A DNA stretch of 64,000 nucleotides, taken from contig CAKTOF010000006.1 in assembly GCA_934589675.1 (NCBI GenBank), forward strand, positions 84,014 through 148,013, given 5' to 3'. This DNA comes from an uncultured Oscillospiraceae bacterium. GTDB lineage: Bacteria > Bacillota > Clostridia > Oscillospirales > Oscillospiraceae. Made by a program: the position numbers and the translations under genes. The notes beneath the pieces are model-generated. The model did not search any database. It was not told the DNA's origin and worked only from the letters and a program-made list of their open reading frames with translations. Shown one piece after another: positions 24,008-32,635 of this stretch (positions are counted from its first letter, which is position 1; each line of letters begins with the position of its first letter).

Positions 24008-24662
24008 GGGCTTCACGCCTGAGGCGTTCGATTTCCTCTGGGGCATCCGCTTCAACAACGACAAGGCATGGTTTGAAGAAAACAAAAAGACGTACACCGA
24101 CCGGCTCTATCAGCCGATGAAGCAGCTGGCCGCGGAGGTGTTTGCGCCGCTTTCCGACATGCCGGGGATGCTGTGCAAGGTCTCACGCATCTACCGCGAC
24201 GCGCGCCTTCCGGGCTACGCCGAGCGGCCGTACAAGGACTCGCTGTGGTTCTGCATCCGGCGGGAGTGCCTTTCGTGGTCGGAGCATCCGGCGCTGTTTT
24301 TTGAGATCGCGCCCGAGGGCTGCACATACGGCTTCGGCCTCGTCCACCCGAAGGCGAGCACGATGACGGCGCTGCGCGCGCAGCTGGCCGAGCAGCCCCG
24401 CGAATTTCTTGACATCGTAAATAAGCTCGAGCGGTCGACGGATATCCGCGTCGGCGGCGAGGAATACTACCGGAAAAAGGGGACATGCGCGCCGGAGCTT
24501 GAGCGGTTTTACAATTTGAAAAATGTATCGGCATGGCGCGAGGTCGCGCCGGGGCCGGAGCTGTTCACGCCAGAGCTTTCGGCTGAGGTGCGCGGCACGC
24601 TCACGGCGCTCTTGCCGCTGTATTCATTTTTCCTCCGATTCACCGAACGGCCGCTGGGATGA
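24000..24662 (+). CDS. DUF2461 family protein
   Basis: 220 residues of the DUF2461 (TIGR02453) family: FNNDKAWFEENKKTY, KVSRIYRDARL, YKDSLWFCIRRE, and FFEIAPEGCTYGFG are recognisable blocks. The family is widespread and has no established reaction. Soluble. ATG overlaps the nitroreductase stop by 8 nt, so it ends the glmS transcript, followed by an intrinsic terminator. Confidence 0.88.
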   Translation: MFEGFTPEAFDFLWGIRFNNDKAWFEENKKTYTDRLYQPMKQLAAEVFAPLSDMPGMLCKVSRIYRDARLPGYAERPYKDSLWFCIRRECLSWSEHPALFFEIAPEGCTYGFGLVHPKASTMTALRAQLAEQPREFLDIVNKLERSTDIRVGGEEYYRKKGTCAPELERFYNLKNVSAWREVAPGPELFTPELSAEVRGTLTALLPLYSFFLRFTERPLG

Positions 24663-24689
24663 TGTCCCGGCAGCGGCGGTAATTTCCGG

Positions 24690-24732
24690 CCTCCCGCGGC
24701 AGAATGTCTGCGCCGCGGGAGGTCGCTTTTTC
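24690..24732 (+). terminator. Terminator of the glmS-nitroreductase-DUF2461 unit
   Basis: CCTCCCGCGGC pairs with GCCGCGGGAGG over an 11-nt loop, followed by CGCTTTTTCT. Confidence 0.85.
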
Positions 24733-24785
24733 TGACAAGGAAATCCCGCTGGATTTTGCCTGAGATCAATCCCCGCCGCGCGGGT

Positions 24786-24792
24786 CATATTA
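24786..24792 (+). promoter_or_regulatory. Possible sigma-F/G -10 element of spoIVB
   Basis: CATATTA fits the forespore sigma -10 pattern CATnnTA and lies 33 bp before the spoIVB start; the matching -35 is not clear. spoIVB is known to be forespore-expressed. Confidence 0.35.
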
Positions 24793-24824
24793 GTCCTGTC
24801 ATGCGGCGAGAAAGGGTGAAGGGA

Positions 24825-25805
24825 ATGAACAAGCGGCAAATTTTCAGGGGACTGGCGGCGATGCTGCTCGTGCTGTGCCTGACGGCGCAGGCGGCGGCGT
24901 ATCCGGCGGAGCTTGTGCCGGTCGGGGCGGCCGTCGGCATCCGGATGGAGACGGACGGCGTCGTCGTCACGGGCTTTGACGACGGCGCGCCCGCGCGTGC
25001 GGCGGGCTTAAAAACGGGCGACGTCATCCGCAGCGTGGACGGCGCGGCGGTGACGCAGGCGGCGGAGCTTGCCCGCGCGGTGCAGGATAGCGGCGGGCGG
25101 ACGTTGACGCTCACGGCGCTCCGGCGCGGAAAAAGCGTGGAGCTTTCCGTCACGCCCGGCTGCGCGGGCAGCGGATACCGGCTGGGCGTATACCTGCGCG
25201 ACGGCATCGCGGGCATCGGCACCGTGACGTATTATGACCCGGAGACGGGCGCCTACGGCGCGCTCGGCCACGGCATCAGCGACCGCGGCAGCACGCAGCT
25301 GCTGCCAATCGCGGGCGGGACGCTGCTGCATGCGGACGTCGTGGGCGTCTCGCGCGGCGCGCGCGGGAGCCCCGGCCAGCTGCGCGGCGCGTTCGGCGCA
25401 GATGGCGGGCTCGGCACGGTCGAGCGCAACACGGACTGCGGCATTTTCGGGCGGATGGACTATGACGGCGCGCTGCCGGCGGCATTGCCCGTCGCCTCGC
25501 GGGAAGAGGTGACGGCCGGGCCTGCGACGGTGCGCTGCACCGTGGAAGGCTGCACGGTGCGCGAATTCACGGTCAACATCGACCGCGTCAGCCCGGACAG
25601 CGCGCTCGGACGCGAGATCGCGCTCACGGTGACCGATCCTGCGCTCATCGAGCAGACGGGCGGCATCGTGCAGGGGCTCTCCGGTGCGCCGATCGTGCAG
25701 GGCGGCAAGCTCGTCGGCGCCGTGACGCACGTGCTTGTCAGCGAGCCGCGGCAGGGCTATGGCATCCTCATCGACACGATGCTGAAGGAGGCCTACGGCG
25801 AATGA
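24825..25805 (+). CDS. spoIVB: SpoIVB serine peptidase
   Basis: 326 residues: an N-terminal hydrophobic segment (MLLVLCLTAQAAA), a PDZ domain (about 45-105, VVTGFDDGAPARAAGLKTGDVI) and an S55 peptidase domain with catalytic His in ALGHGISDRG and Ser in GLSGAPIVQGGKLVGAVTHV. The second Ser of the usual SGSP is Ala, but the nucleophile Ser is kept. It cleaves SpoIVFA to trigger pro-sigma-K processing during sporulation. ATG at 24825 chosen for GAAGGGA upstream. It is shorter than the Bacillus protein in the N-terminal linker. spo0A follows, the classic order. Confidence 0.95.
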   Translation: MNKRQIFRGLAAMLLVLCLTAQAAAYPAELVPVGAAVGIRMETDGVVVTGFDDGAPARAAGLKTGDVIRSVDGAAVTQAAELARAVQDSGGRTLTLTALRRGKSVELSVTPGCAGSGYRLGVYLRDGIAGIGTVTYYDPETGAYGALGHGISDRGSTQLLPIAGGTLLHADVVGVSRGARGSPGQLRGAFGADGGLGTVERNTDCGIFGRMDYDGALPAALPVASREEVTAGPATVRCTVEGCTVREFTVNIDRVSPDSALGREIALTVTDPALIEQTGGIVQGLSGAPIVQGGKLVGAVTHVLVSEPRQGYGILIDTMLKEAYGE

Positions 25806-25909
25806 CGCGCAGCGCGCCGCCCGGCAATGCCCGGACGGCGCGCTGCCCCGCTTGTGCAGATTTTACAAATGGCGCGGGAGCCTTTTTGTGCAAATGATGC
25901 AGGGAGAAA

Positions 25910-25944
25910 TCTGTCGGATAATGAATTACAAAAATTGGTAGAAT
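25910..25944 (+). promoter_or_regulatory. spo0A upstream region: candidate 0A box and -10
   Basis: TCTGTCGGA (25910-25918) matches 7 of 9 positions of the Spo0A box TTTGTCGAA. TAGAAT at 25939-25944 may be a -10; no convincing -35 is seen. Autoregulation is known for spo0A but is only suggested here. Confidence 0.35.
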
Positions 25945-26041
25945 AGACTTGAAATAGCCAGAGGATTGTGCTAAATTTAATCCATCGCAGCGATAAACGG
26001 AAAAATTCGGAAGACCGGATCAACGGGAGAGGAAATGTACG

Positions 26042-26827
26042 ATGGAAAAACGTATCACAATTCTACTGGCAGACGGAAACGAAGACTTTGCGCGGCAGCT
26101 CAAGACCGCGATCTCCGGCGCCGAGGCGTATGAAGTCATCGGGATCGCCGCAGACGGTCAGCAGGCGGTGCAGCTTCTGGCCGAGCAGAAGCCCGATGTG
26201 CTCATTCTGGATCTCATGCTTGCCAAGCTCGACGGCATGAGCGTGCTCAAGAGCGTGAACGCCATGCCGCGCCGGCCGGTGACGATGGTCATCTCGGCCA
26301 TGCTCTCGGACTTTGCGGCGGCGCAGTCCATTGCGCTCGGCGCGCAGTACCTCATGCCGAAGCCGTGCAGCTTTCAGGCTGTCATCGAGCGCCTGAACGA
26401 GATTCGCGACGCGCGCTCGCGTCCGGTGTGCGCGCCGGCAGCACGCGCGCCGGAGGTCAACATGGAGGCCATGGTCACGAGCGTCATCCACGAGATCGGC
26501 GTCCCGGCGCACATCAAGGGCTATCAGTATCTGCGCGAGGCCATCATGATCGCCGTGGAGGACATGGACGTCATCAACGCCATCACGAAGGTGCTCTATC
26601 CGCAGGTGGCCAAGACGTTCCAGACGACGCCCTCGCGCGTCGAGCGCGCCATCCGCCACGCCATCGAGGTCGCGTGGGACCGCGGCGACCTTGAGACACT
26701 CCAGCGCTTTTTCGGCTACACGGTGTCCAACACGAAGGGGAAGCCGACGAACAGCGAGTTCATCGCGCTCATCGCAGACCGGCTGCAGCTCCAGCTCAAG
26801 CAGATGCAGAGCGCGGCGATGACTTGA
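26042..26827 (+). CDS. spo0A: Sporulation master regulator Spo0A
   Basis: 261 residues. The receiver domain has the phosphoacceptor Asp57 (VLILDLML) and conserved Lys in YLMPKPCS. After a short linker, the C-terminal Spo0A DNA-binding domain is highly typical: IHEIGVPAHIKGYQYLREAI, KVLYPQVAKTFQTTPSRVERAIRHAIEVAW. Phosphorylated Spo0A activates sporulation genes at 0A boxes. The acidic pocket is A-D-G-N-E-D instead of the more common D-D-N, a mild variation. Its presence places the organism in the endospore-forming lineage. Confidence 0.97.
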   Translation: MEKRITILLADGNEDFARQLKTAISGAEAYEVIGIAADGQQAVQLLAEQKPDVLILDLMLAKLDGMSVLKSVNAMPRRPVTMVISAMLSDFAAAQSIALGAQYLMPKPCSFQAVIERLNEIRDARSRPVCAPAARAPEVNMEAMVTSVIHEIGVPAHIKGYQYLREAIMIAVEDMDVINAITKVLYPQVAKTFQTTPSRVERAIRHAIEVAWDRGDLETLQRFFGYTVSNTKGKPTNSEFIALIADRLQLQLKQMQSAAMT

Positions 26828-26882
26828 AGCCGCGCGGCCGATCCGTATCGCCGCCGACGAAATGCACATATTTCGTCGAAAC

Positions 26883-26921
26883 AAAAAGCAAGCCCCGGCC
26901 ACTGGCCGGGGCTTGCTTTTT
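26883..26921. terminator. Convergent terminator between spo0A and HU genes
   Basis: A near-perfect palindrome: AAAAAGCAAGCCCCGGCCA with its complement, U-tracts on both strands. Confidence 0.92.
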
Positions 26922-26928
26922 GAAGATC

Positions 26929-27204
26929 TTACTTATTGAGGGCGTCCTTGAGCGCCTGGCCGGCCTTGAAGCCGATGGCCTTGGACGCGGCGATCTGGAT
27001 GGCGGCGCCGGTGGCCGGGTTGATGCCGGTGCGGGCGGCGCGCTCCTTGACCTCAAACGTACCGAAGCCGACGAGCTGGACCTTCTCGCCGTTTTTGAGG
27101 GCGGCCGTCACGGCAGCCGTGTAAGCATTGAGCGCAGCGGTGGCGTCCTTGACGCTCAGACCGGATTCCTTCGTCATAGCAGTAATGAGCTCCTGCTTGT
27201 TCAT
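26929..27204 (-). CDS. hup: Histone-like DNA-binding protein HU
   Basis: 91 residues, the standard HU length. MNKQELITAMTKESGLS, the core GFGTFEVKERAARTGINPATG (arm with the intercalating Pro) and GFKAGQALKDALN are diagnostic. It bends DNA and compacts the nucleoid. GGAGGTC precedes the ATG, and a consensus promoter lies at 27257-27285. IHF-type specificity is not indicated. Confidence 0.97.
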   Translation of the reverse strand: MNKQELITAMTKESGLSVKDATAALNAYTAAVTAALKNGEKVQLVGFGTFEVKERAARTGINPATGAAIQIAASKAIGFKAGQALKDALNK

Positions 27205-27256
27205 GGGATTGACCTCCATTGTATATAATCGTAGTTGCGGATGACCGCTTCGACTT

Positions 27257-27285
27257 ATTGTAGATGCAGGAGCGGAAATTGTCAA
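27257..27285 (-). promoter_or_regulatory. Strong promoter of the HU gene
   Basis: Minus-strand TTGACA (27280-27285), 17-bp spacer, TACAAT (27257-27262). Confidence 0.85.
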
Positions 27286-27391
27286 TTCCTTTTCAGCCGA
27301 AACCCGCATGAAACCGTGGGAAACCGGCATTTTTGCGCGCGGCATTGGGCGCTGACGCAAAAAAACGCGCCGCCGTTGTTGTGCGGGACGG

Positions 27392-27421
27392 TTTACAAGG
27401 CGGAAACGGCCGTGATAAGAT
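27392..27421 (+). promoter_or_regulatory. Promoter of the esterase gene
   Basis: TTTACA (27392-27397), 18-bp spacer, TAAGAT (27416-27421). Confidence 0.55.
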
Positions 27422-27450
27422 GATATCTGACAGTCAAAGGAGGAATTTGC

Positions 27451-28329
27451 ATGCCAAGTCAGGAGTTTTTGAACCGCCGCGGCAGCATCTGGGAACGGAC
27501 GGACTTCGCCGGTCGGCCGTTTCCGGAGCTTCGCCGGGAGATGGACGCGCGCGTGATGGAGGAGCTTCAGGTGCCGGAGAGCGTCGAGGTGCATGAGGGA
27601 ACGGTCGCGGGCGTACCGGGCCGCTGGGCCAACACGAACCGCGGCACGGGCCGCTTCCTGCTCTATATCCACGGCGGCGGGTTCACGCTCGGCTCGTCCG
27701 GCGTCGCGCTGCCGTATGTGACGGAGCTGGCGCGCCGCTTCGGCGCGGACTCGTTCTCGCCGGATTACCGCCTCGCGCCGGAATATCGGTTCCCGACGAA
27801 CATCGAAGACTGCTGGAACGTCTACACGGCGCTGCTCGCAGACGGCTGGAAGCCGGAGAACATCATCTGGTCGGGCGAGTCGGCCGGCGCGACGATCTGC
27901 CTTGCGCTGCTGCACCTGTGCAAGGAGCGCGGCGTGCCGTACCCGAAGGCCGTCATTCCGCTCTCGCCGGTCACGGACGCCGTCGGCCAGTCGGAAAACG
28001 ACGAGGCCGTCATTGAGGGGCTCGATTCCGGCGACGCCATCTGGAACATGTACTGCCCCGGCCAGGATCTGCGCGATGTGCGCATCAGCCCCGCAAACGG
28101 CGACCTGTCGGGCTTCCCGCCCGTGTTCCTGCTCGCCGGCGGCGCGGAGGCGCTGATGATCGACTCGCTCATCTTCACGAAAAACGCGGCCAAACAGGGC
28201 GTGGATGTCCAGCTGAAGATCGGAAAGGACATGATCCACACCTACCCGCTCGACTTTCTTGACTACCCCGAGGCGCGCGAGGCGTTTGAGGAGATCAGCC
28301 TGTTCTGCGCTGCCCAGTGGGGTGCGTAA
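27451..28329 (+). CDS. Alpha/beta-hydrolase, hormone-sensitive-lipase-type esterase
   Basis: 292 residues. HGGGFTLGS forms the oxyanion hole, GESAG carries the nucleophile Ser, and the Asp (LLAGGAEALMIDS region) and His (KDMIHTYP) complete the triad. It hydrolyses short acyl esters; the natural substrate is unknown. Its own promoter lies at 27392-27421 and AAAGGAGG precedes the ATG. It is followed after 13 nt by a truncated cyclase-family gene, hinting at a former two-gene esterase/cyclase unit. Confidence 0.92.
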   Translation: MPSQEFLNRRGSIWERTDFAGRPFPELRREMDARVMEELQVPESVEVHEGTVAGVPGRWANTNRGTGRFLLYIHGGGFTLGSSGVALPYVTELARRFGADSFSPDYRLAPEYRFPTNIEDCWNVYTALLADGWKPENIIWSGESAGATICLALLHLCKERGVPYPKAVIPLSPVTDAVGQSENDEAVIEGLDSGDAIWNMYCPGQDLRDVRISPANGDLSGFPPVFLLAGGAEALMIDSLIFTKNAAKQGVDVQLKIGKDMIHTYPLDFLDYPEAREAFEEISLFCAAQWGA

Positions 28330-28342
28330 GGGTGGAATCACT

Positions 28343-28528
28343 ATGCGGCTTGTGGATCTGAGCGTCCCCATCGTGGACGGTCTGCCGGTCGACCCGCCCG
28401 TGCAGATCCCGAAGATCGAGTACACGGATCACGATGAATCCGTCGACGAAATGCTCACGTTCTTCCCCGCCAAGATCGAGCGCGCCAGCGCAGGCTGGGC
28501 CCGCGTTGTGGCGATGTTTGAGGATTGA
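28343..28528 (+). pseudogene. Truncated cyclase-family (PF04199) gene remnant
   Basis: 61 codons starting MRLVDLSVPIVDGLPVDPP, then KIEYTDHDESVDEMLTFFP, a typical N-terminus of the putative cyclase/formamidase-like family. The family needs about 200-240 residues and the metal motif HxGTHxDxPxH, which is absent: the reading ends after GWARVVAMFED. A deletion probably removed the rest. A short functional protein is less likely. Confidence 0.65.
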
Positions 28529-28538
28529 AAAAACGAAA

Positions 28539-28570
28539 ACCGCCCCGGACACACAGCTGTCCGGGGCGGT
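28539..28570. terminator. Terminator between the cyclase remnant and the methyltransferase gene
   Basis: ACCGCCCCGGACA pairs with TGTCCGGGGCGGT. The minus strand has TTTTCGTTTTTTC after the stem, so it mainly terminates the methyltransferase gene. Confidence 0.85.
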
Positions 28571-28599
28571 CTCTATAGCATTGCAATCACGGCTGCTTT

Positions 28600-29217
28600 T
28601 TACGGTGCCAGCGACATAATGCCTGCGCAGCGCGAGACCTGCTGAAACGAAAGAGACGGGAAGAACGGCTTCAGTTCGTCGAAAACAAAATAGATCTCAT
28701 CGGGGTCCCAGTCCGCGCCCGCGTCCCTGCGGCATTGCTCCAGATCGGCACGGGTCTTGAAGGCGACATCACCGATCAATAGTTTCCCGCCCTCGTTCAA
28801 TTGAACGCGCAGGGAAGAAAGAAACGCGACCTTTTGCGGGTCGGTCAGATGATGCAGAGCGTATGTCGCAATGATAAAATCATAGTGCCGATTTCGCAGC
28901 GGTTCTGCTAACCCTTTTGAAAAATCCCCCTGATACAAATGCGCGTTCGGCATTTTGGCGGCTGCCAGTTCGAGCATTCTCGACGAAAAATCCTGTCCGT
29001 ATATGGAGCAGCCCCGTTCGTACAGCCGGACTGTCAGCGTGCCGGTCCCGAAGCCGATGTCCAGGACCGCGGCATTGGGGACTTCCAAAACGGTCCGGAA
29101 AATGGAGCCGAGTATTTTTCGGTAACCCGCGAACGGATAGGTATCCGCTTCATCGGAGAGTCCGACGGTTTTATCATAGCCGTCGGCCCACAAGTCAAAT
29201 CCTGTGTTATTGAGCAT
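28600..29217 (-). CDS. Class I SAM-dependent methyltransferase
   Basis: 205 residues. Motif I is VLDIGFGTGTLTVRLYERG, and later motifs IIATYALHHLTD and LRVQLNEGGKLLIGD follow the class I order. The N-terminus FDLWADGYDKTVGLSDEADTYPFAGY resembles YrrT-like methyltransferases. Substrate cannot be told. G+C and codon use look slightly lower than in the flanking genes, which might mean later acquisition (impression only). Confidence 0.88.
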   Translation of the reverse strand: MLNNTGFDLWADGYDKTVGLSDEADTYPFAGYRKILGSIFRTVLEVPNAAVLDIGFGTGTLTVRLYERGCSIYGQDFSSRMLELAAAKMPNAHLYQGDFSKGLAEPLRNRHYDFIIATYALHHLTDPQKVAFLSSLRVQLNEGGKLLIGDVAFKTRADLEQCRRDAGADWDPDEIYFVFDELKPFFPSLSFQQVSRCAGIMSLAP

Positions 29218-29272
29218 GGTGGCCTCCTCGATCCCTTGTTAGGGCTTCAAAACTATGACGGCGGCTTCGTTT

Positions 29273-30094
29273 TTACGGCGCCGTCCGGTATTCCGTGACC
29301 ATGCCGACGCACGTGAAGCCGATTTTTTCATACGCGCGGCACGACGACGGGTTGGCGGCGTCGGCGTAGAGCATGGGCTCGGTGCCGCGCGCTAAGAGCT
29401 GTGCGCACAGCTGCGCGACGAGCATTCCGGCGTAGCCGCGGCCGCGGAGGGCGCGGTCGGTGACGACGGTGTTGATGCGGGCGGCGCGCTCCGTGTGCCC
29501 CGCGACCATGGCCATGGCGCAGACCGCGCCGTCGTCGCGCCAGAGAAAGAGGTTCGGCGAGCCGACGCAGGAGGCCGCGAACCGCTCGGCCTCGGCCTGC
29601 GGGATGGAGCTGTGGTCGCCGTCCTCGACGAGATAGCGCAGCAGCGCGGCCATCGCGGGCCGGTCGGCGTCCGTCGGGGCGGAGAGGGAGCCGCGAAAGA
29701 CCGGCTCTCTCACGCGGCGGCAGACGTAGGCGCGCAGCGCCATATGCGCGCGGACAGACCGCCCGGCCAGCTCCGCGGCGAGCGCCACGAGCGGCCTGAG
29801 CGCGCTCGGCACGTTGATCTGCACGGCCTCTCCGGCCGCGATGCGCCCGGAGAGAATGCAGGCGAGCAGCTGCTGCGCGTCTCCGTCCGCGCCGGGGCGA
29901 AGCCACGCCCAGACGGGCGCGGCCGGATCGGACCGGCAGATGAGAAACTGCTGCCCGTCCGACCACACAAGCGGCTCCGGCGCGCGCAGGATCGCGGAGA
30001 AGAGGTTCATCGCGACCTGCTCGTCGGGCGAAAGCAGCGTTTCGGAAAGCCGCAGCGCCGCGTCCGGGGCGATGCGATAGCGCGCGTCATCCAT
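29273..30094 (-). CDS. GNAT-family N-acetyltransferase
   Basis: 273 residues. The C-terminal half is the GNAT fold with acetyl-CoA pyrophosphate loop RGRGYAGML and the final strand YEKIGFTCVGMV. The N-terminal half (about 1-125) is a diverged second domain, as in two-domain GNATs. Start at 30094 preferred because GGGAGG lies 8 nt upstream; the ATG at 30109 overlaps that site. Acceptor substrate unknown. Confidence 0.83.
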   Translation of the reverse strand: MDDARYRIAPDAALRLSETLLSPDEQVAMNLFSAILRAPEPLVWSDGQQFLICRSDPAAPVWAWLRPGADGDAQQLLACILSGRIAAGEAVQINVPSALRPLVALAAELAGRSVRAHMALRAYVCRRVREPVFRGSLSAPTDADRPAMAALLRYLVEDGDHSSIPQAEAERFAASCVGSPNLFLWRDDGAVCAMAMVAGHTERAARINTVVTDRALRGRGYAGMLVAQLCAQLLARGTEPMLYADAANPSSCRAYEKIGFTCVGMVTEYRTAP

Positions 30095-30214
30095 GGCCGG
30101 GCCTCCCATAAAAAGATGTCCCTATTCTACACCGCCCGCGCCGCGCCGTCAATGTCCCTAAAACCGGGGCGGCCGCGGCGCGGACTTTTTACGCCGATTT
30201 TGCCGGAAGCCGCA

Positions 30215-30243
30215 TTGCGCGGGGGCGGACGGTTTGGTATAAT
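30215..30243 (+). promoter_or_regulatory. Promoter of the acyl-ACP thioesterase gene
   Basis: TTGCGC (30215-30220), 17-bp spacer, TATAAT (30238-30243). The in-frame ATG at 30242 lies within the -10, which rules it out as the start. Confidence 0.75.
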
Positions 30244-30274
30244 GGGGGAAAAAGAACGAAAGAAGCAATGCACT

Positions 30275-31021
30275 GTGAATGAGATCATTGAGCGTGAGTT
30301 CCTTGTCGATTCCCGCGACACGGATCTGCACGGGCTGTGCAGGCCGTCGGCGCTGCTCGGATTTTTGCAGGAGATGGCGACGGCGCACTCCGAGGTGCTC
30401 GGCATTTCGCGGCGCGTCATGCTCGAGCGGCACAACAGCATCTGGCTGCTCGCGCGGCTGTGGTACCGGCTCGACCGGCCCGTCCTGCGCGACCAGACGC
30501 TCACCGTCCGCACATGGACGCGCGGCGCGACGGGCGCGGTCAGCTACCGCGACTTTGACCTGCTCGTCGGCGACGTGCGCGTCGGCGAGGCGGTGACGAG
30601 CTGGGTGCTGGCCGACGTCGACAGCCGCAGCATTCGGATCATGAGCAAGATGCCCGAGGTCGTCGGCGCGGCCGTTCCAGCGTGCGTGAAGGATAAAAAG
30701 CTCTCGCGCTTTCCGATGCCGAAGGACTTGAGCGAGCTCATGCGCCGCCCGGTCTATTATAGCGACACGGACATCAACGGCCACATGAACAACACCCGCT
30801 ACATCGACGTCGCGTGCGACGCCGTGCGCTTTGACCGCATGGCGGGGCAGTACCTTTCCGAGGTGATGGTCAATTACTCGCAGGAATGCCTGCCGGGCGA
30901 CACGCTCTGCATCCTTGGAAAGCAGGAGGGGGAGACGTGGTTCATCCGCGGCGCAGACGGCGCGGGCGCGGCGCATTTTGACACGGCGCTCCGCTTCGCG
31001 CCCATCCCGGCAGACGGCTGA
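30275..31021 (+). CDS. Acyl-ACP thioesterase
   Basis: 248 residues with two hot-dog repeats. DTDLHGLCRPSALLGFLQEMA begins the first, and DINGHMNNTRYID, the Asn-His catalytic motif of FatA/FatB-like enzymes, the second. It releases fatty acids from acyl carrier protein. GTG at 30275 is the first start downstream of the predicted transcription start, with a weak ribosome site (GAAAGAAG). The gene is monocistronic. Confidence 0.87.
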   Translation: MNEIIEREFLVDSRDTDLHGLCRPSALLGFLQEMATAHSEVLGISRRVMLERHNSIWLLARLWYRLDRPVLRDQTLTVRTWTRGATGAVSYRDFDLLVGDVRVGEAVTSWVLADVDSRSIRIMSKMPEVVGAAVPACVKDKKLSRFPMPKDLSELMRRPVYYSDTDINGHMNNTRYIDVACDAVRFDRMAGQYLSEVMVNYSQECLPGDTLCILGKQEGETWFIRGADGAGAAHFDTALRFAPIPADG

Positions 31022-31029
31022 TTTTCCTG

Positions 31030-31058
31030 TTGACTTTCCTGCGCACGGGGAGTAGAAT
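31030..31058 (+). promoter_or_regulatory. Promoter of guaB
   Basis: TTGACT (31030-31035), 17-bp spacer, TAGAAT (31053-31058). Confidence 0.8.
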
Positions 31059-31105
31059 AGCAAAAATAATGAAATAATTTCTGATATGAGGAAGGGGAAC
31101 GTAAC

Positions 31106-32581
31106 ATGATCAACACCAATCCGAGCGAAAAATTCCTCAAGGAAGGGCTGACGTTTGACGACGTGCTGCTCATTCCGGCGGCGAGCGAGGTGGTCCCGTC
31201 CGAGATCGACCTGCATACGCAGCTCACCGCAAAGGTCAAGCTGAACATCCCGCTGCTCAGCTCCGCCATGGATACCGTCACGGAGAGCCGCATGGCCATC
31301 GCAATGGCGCGCGAGGGCGGCATCGGCATCATTCACAAGAATATGTCCATCGACGCGCAGGCCGACCAGGTCGATATGGTCAAACGCTCGGAAAATGGCG
31401 TTATCACCAATCCGTTCTTCCTCTCCCCGACGCATACGCTGCGCGACGCCGACGAGATCATGGGCAAGTTCCGCATCTCCGGCGTGCCGATCTGCGATGA
31501 GACGGGCAAACTTGTCGGCATCATCACCAACCGCGACATGAAGTTTGAGGAGAACCTCGAGCGCCCGATCTACGAGGTCATGACGAAGGATCACCTCATC
31601 ACCGGCCTGGAGGGCACGACGCTGGACGAGGCGAAGAAGATCCTCCAGAAGCACAAGATCGAAAAGCTCCCCATCGTCGACAAGGACTTCCACCTCAAGG
31701 GCCTCATTACGATCAAGGACATCGAGAAGGCGCAGACGTACCCGAACTCCGCGCGTGATGAGAGCGGCCGCCTGCTGTGCGGCGCGGCCATCGGCGTCAC
31801 GGGCGACGTGCTCGAGCGCGCCGAGGCGCTTTTGTCCGCCGGCGCGGACGTGCTCGTGCTCGACAGCGCGCACGGCCACAGCAAGGGCATCCTCGACTGC
31901 GTCAAGAAGGTCAAATCCGCGTTCCCGGGCATGCAGCTCATCGCCGGCAACGTCGCCACGGCCGGCGGCACGCGCGCGCTCATCGAGGCGGGCGCGGACT
32001 GCGTCAAGGTCGGCATCGGCCCCGGCTCCATCTGCACGACCCGCGTCGTCGCGGGCATCGGCGTCCCGCAGATCACCGCCATCTATGACGCGGCCTGCGC
32101 GGCGAAGGAGTACGGCGTCCCCGTCATCGCCGACGGCGGAATCAAGTACTCCGGCGACATCATCAAGGCGCTGGCCGCCGGCGCGAGCACGGTCATGATC
32201 GGCTCGCTGTTCGCCGGCTGCGAGGAGAGCCCCGGCGAGACGGAGATCTATCAGGGCCGCCAGTTCAAGGTCTACCGCGGCATGGGCTCGCTCGCGGCCA
32301 TGAACAAGGGCAGCAAGGACCGCTACTTCCAGACGGGCAACACGAAGCTCGTCCCCGAGGGCGTCGAGGGCCGCGTGCCCTACCGCGGCAGCCTGTCGGA
32401 CAACGTCTTCCAGCTCCTCGGCGGCATCCGCTCCGGCATGGGCTACTGCGGCACGCCGACCATCGACGAGCTCCAGCAGCGCGGCCAGTTCGTCCGCATC
32501 ACGAACGCCGGCCTCATCGAGAGCCACCCGCACGACATCAGCATCACCAAAGAGGCGCCGAACTACACCGTAAAAGGCTAA
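31106..32581 (+). CDS. guaB: Inosine-5'-monophosphate dehydrogenase
   Basis: 491 residues with the full catalytic barrel and an inserted CBS pair (about 95-200: PFFLSPTHTLRDADEIM, KIEKLPIVDKDFHLKGLIT). The catalytic Cys310 is in GPGSICTTR, the K+/IMP loop; the flap is YRGMGSLAAM. It oxidises IMP to XMP with NAD+, the committed step to GMP. Monocistronic, bounded by a promoter and a strong terminator. Confidence 0.97.
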   Translation: MINTNPSEKFLKEGLTFDDVLLIPAASEVVPSEIDLHTQLTAKVKLNIPLLSSAMDTVTESRMAIAMAREGGIGIIHKNMSIDAQADQVDMVKRSENGVITNPFFLSPTHTLRDADEIMGKFRISGVPICDETGKLVGIITNRDMKFEENLERPIYEVMTKDHLITGLEGTTLDEAKKILQKHKIEKLPIVDKDFHLKGLITIKDIEKAQTYPNSARDESGRLLCGAAIGVTGDVLERAEALLSAGADVLVLDSAHGHSKGILDCVKKVKSAFPGMQLIAGNVATAGGTRALIEAGADCVKVGIGPGSICTTRVVAGIGVPQITAIYDAACAAKEYGVPVIADGGIKYSGDIIKALAAGASTVMIGSLFAGCEESPGETEIYQGRQFKVYRGMGSLAAMNKGSKDRYFQTGNTKLVPEGVEGRVPYRGSLSDNVFQLLGGIRSGMGYCGTPTIDELQQRGQFVRITNAGLIESHPHDISITKEAPNYTVKG

Positions 32582-32590
32582 GAAAACAAG

Positions 32591-32621
32591 AAAGCCAGCT
32601 CCGGAAGGAGCTGGCTTTTTT
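32591..32621 (+). terminator. Terminator of guaB
   Basis: AAAGCCAGCTCC pairs with GGAGCTGGCTTT with loop GGAA, then TTT. Confidence 0.9.
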
Positions 32622-32635
32622 GCCGTTTGAAACGC

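Noticed and set aside
30242..30274. ATG at 30242 as start of the acyl-ACP thioesterase
   Set aside because: It falls inside the TATAAT of the promoter, so it cannot be on the transcript.
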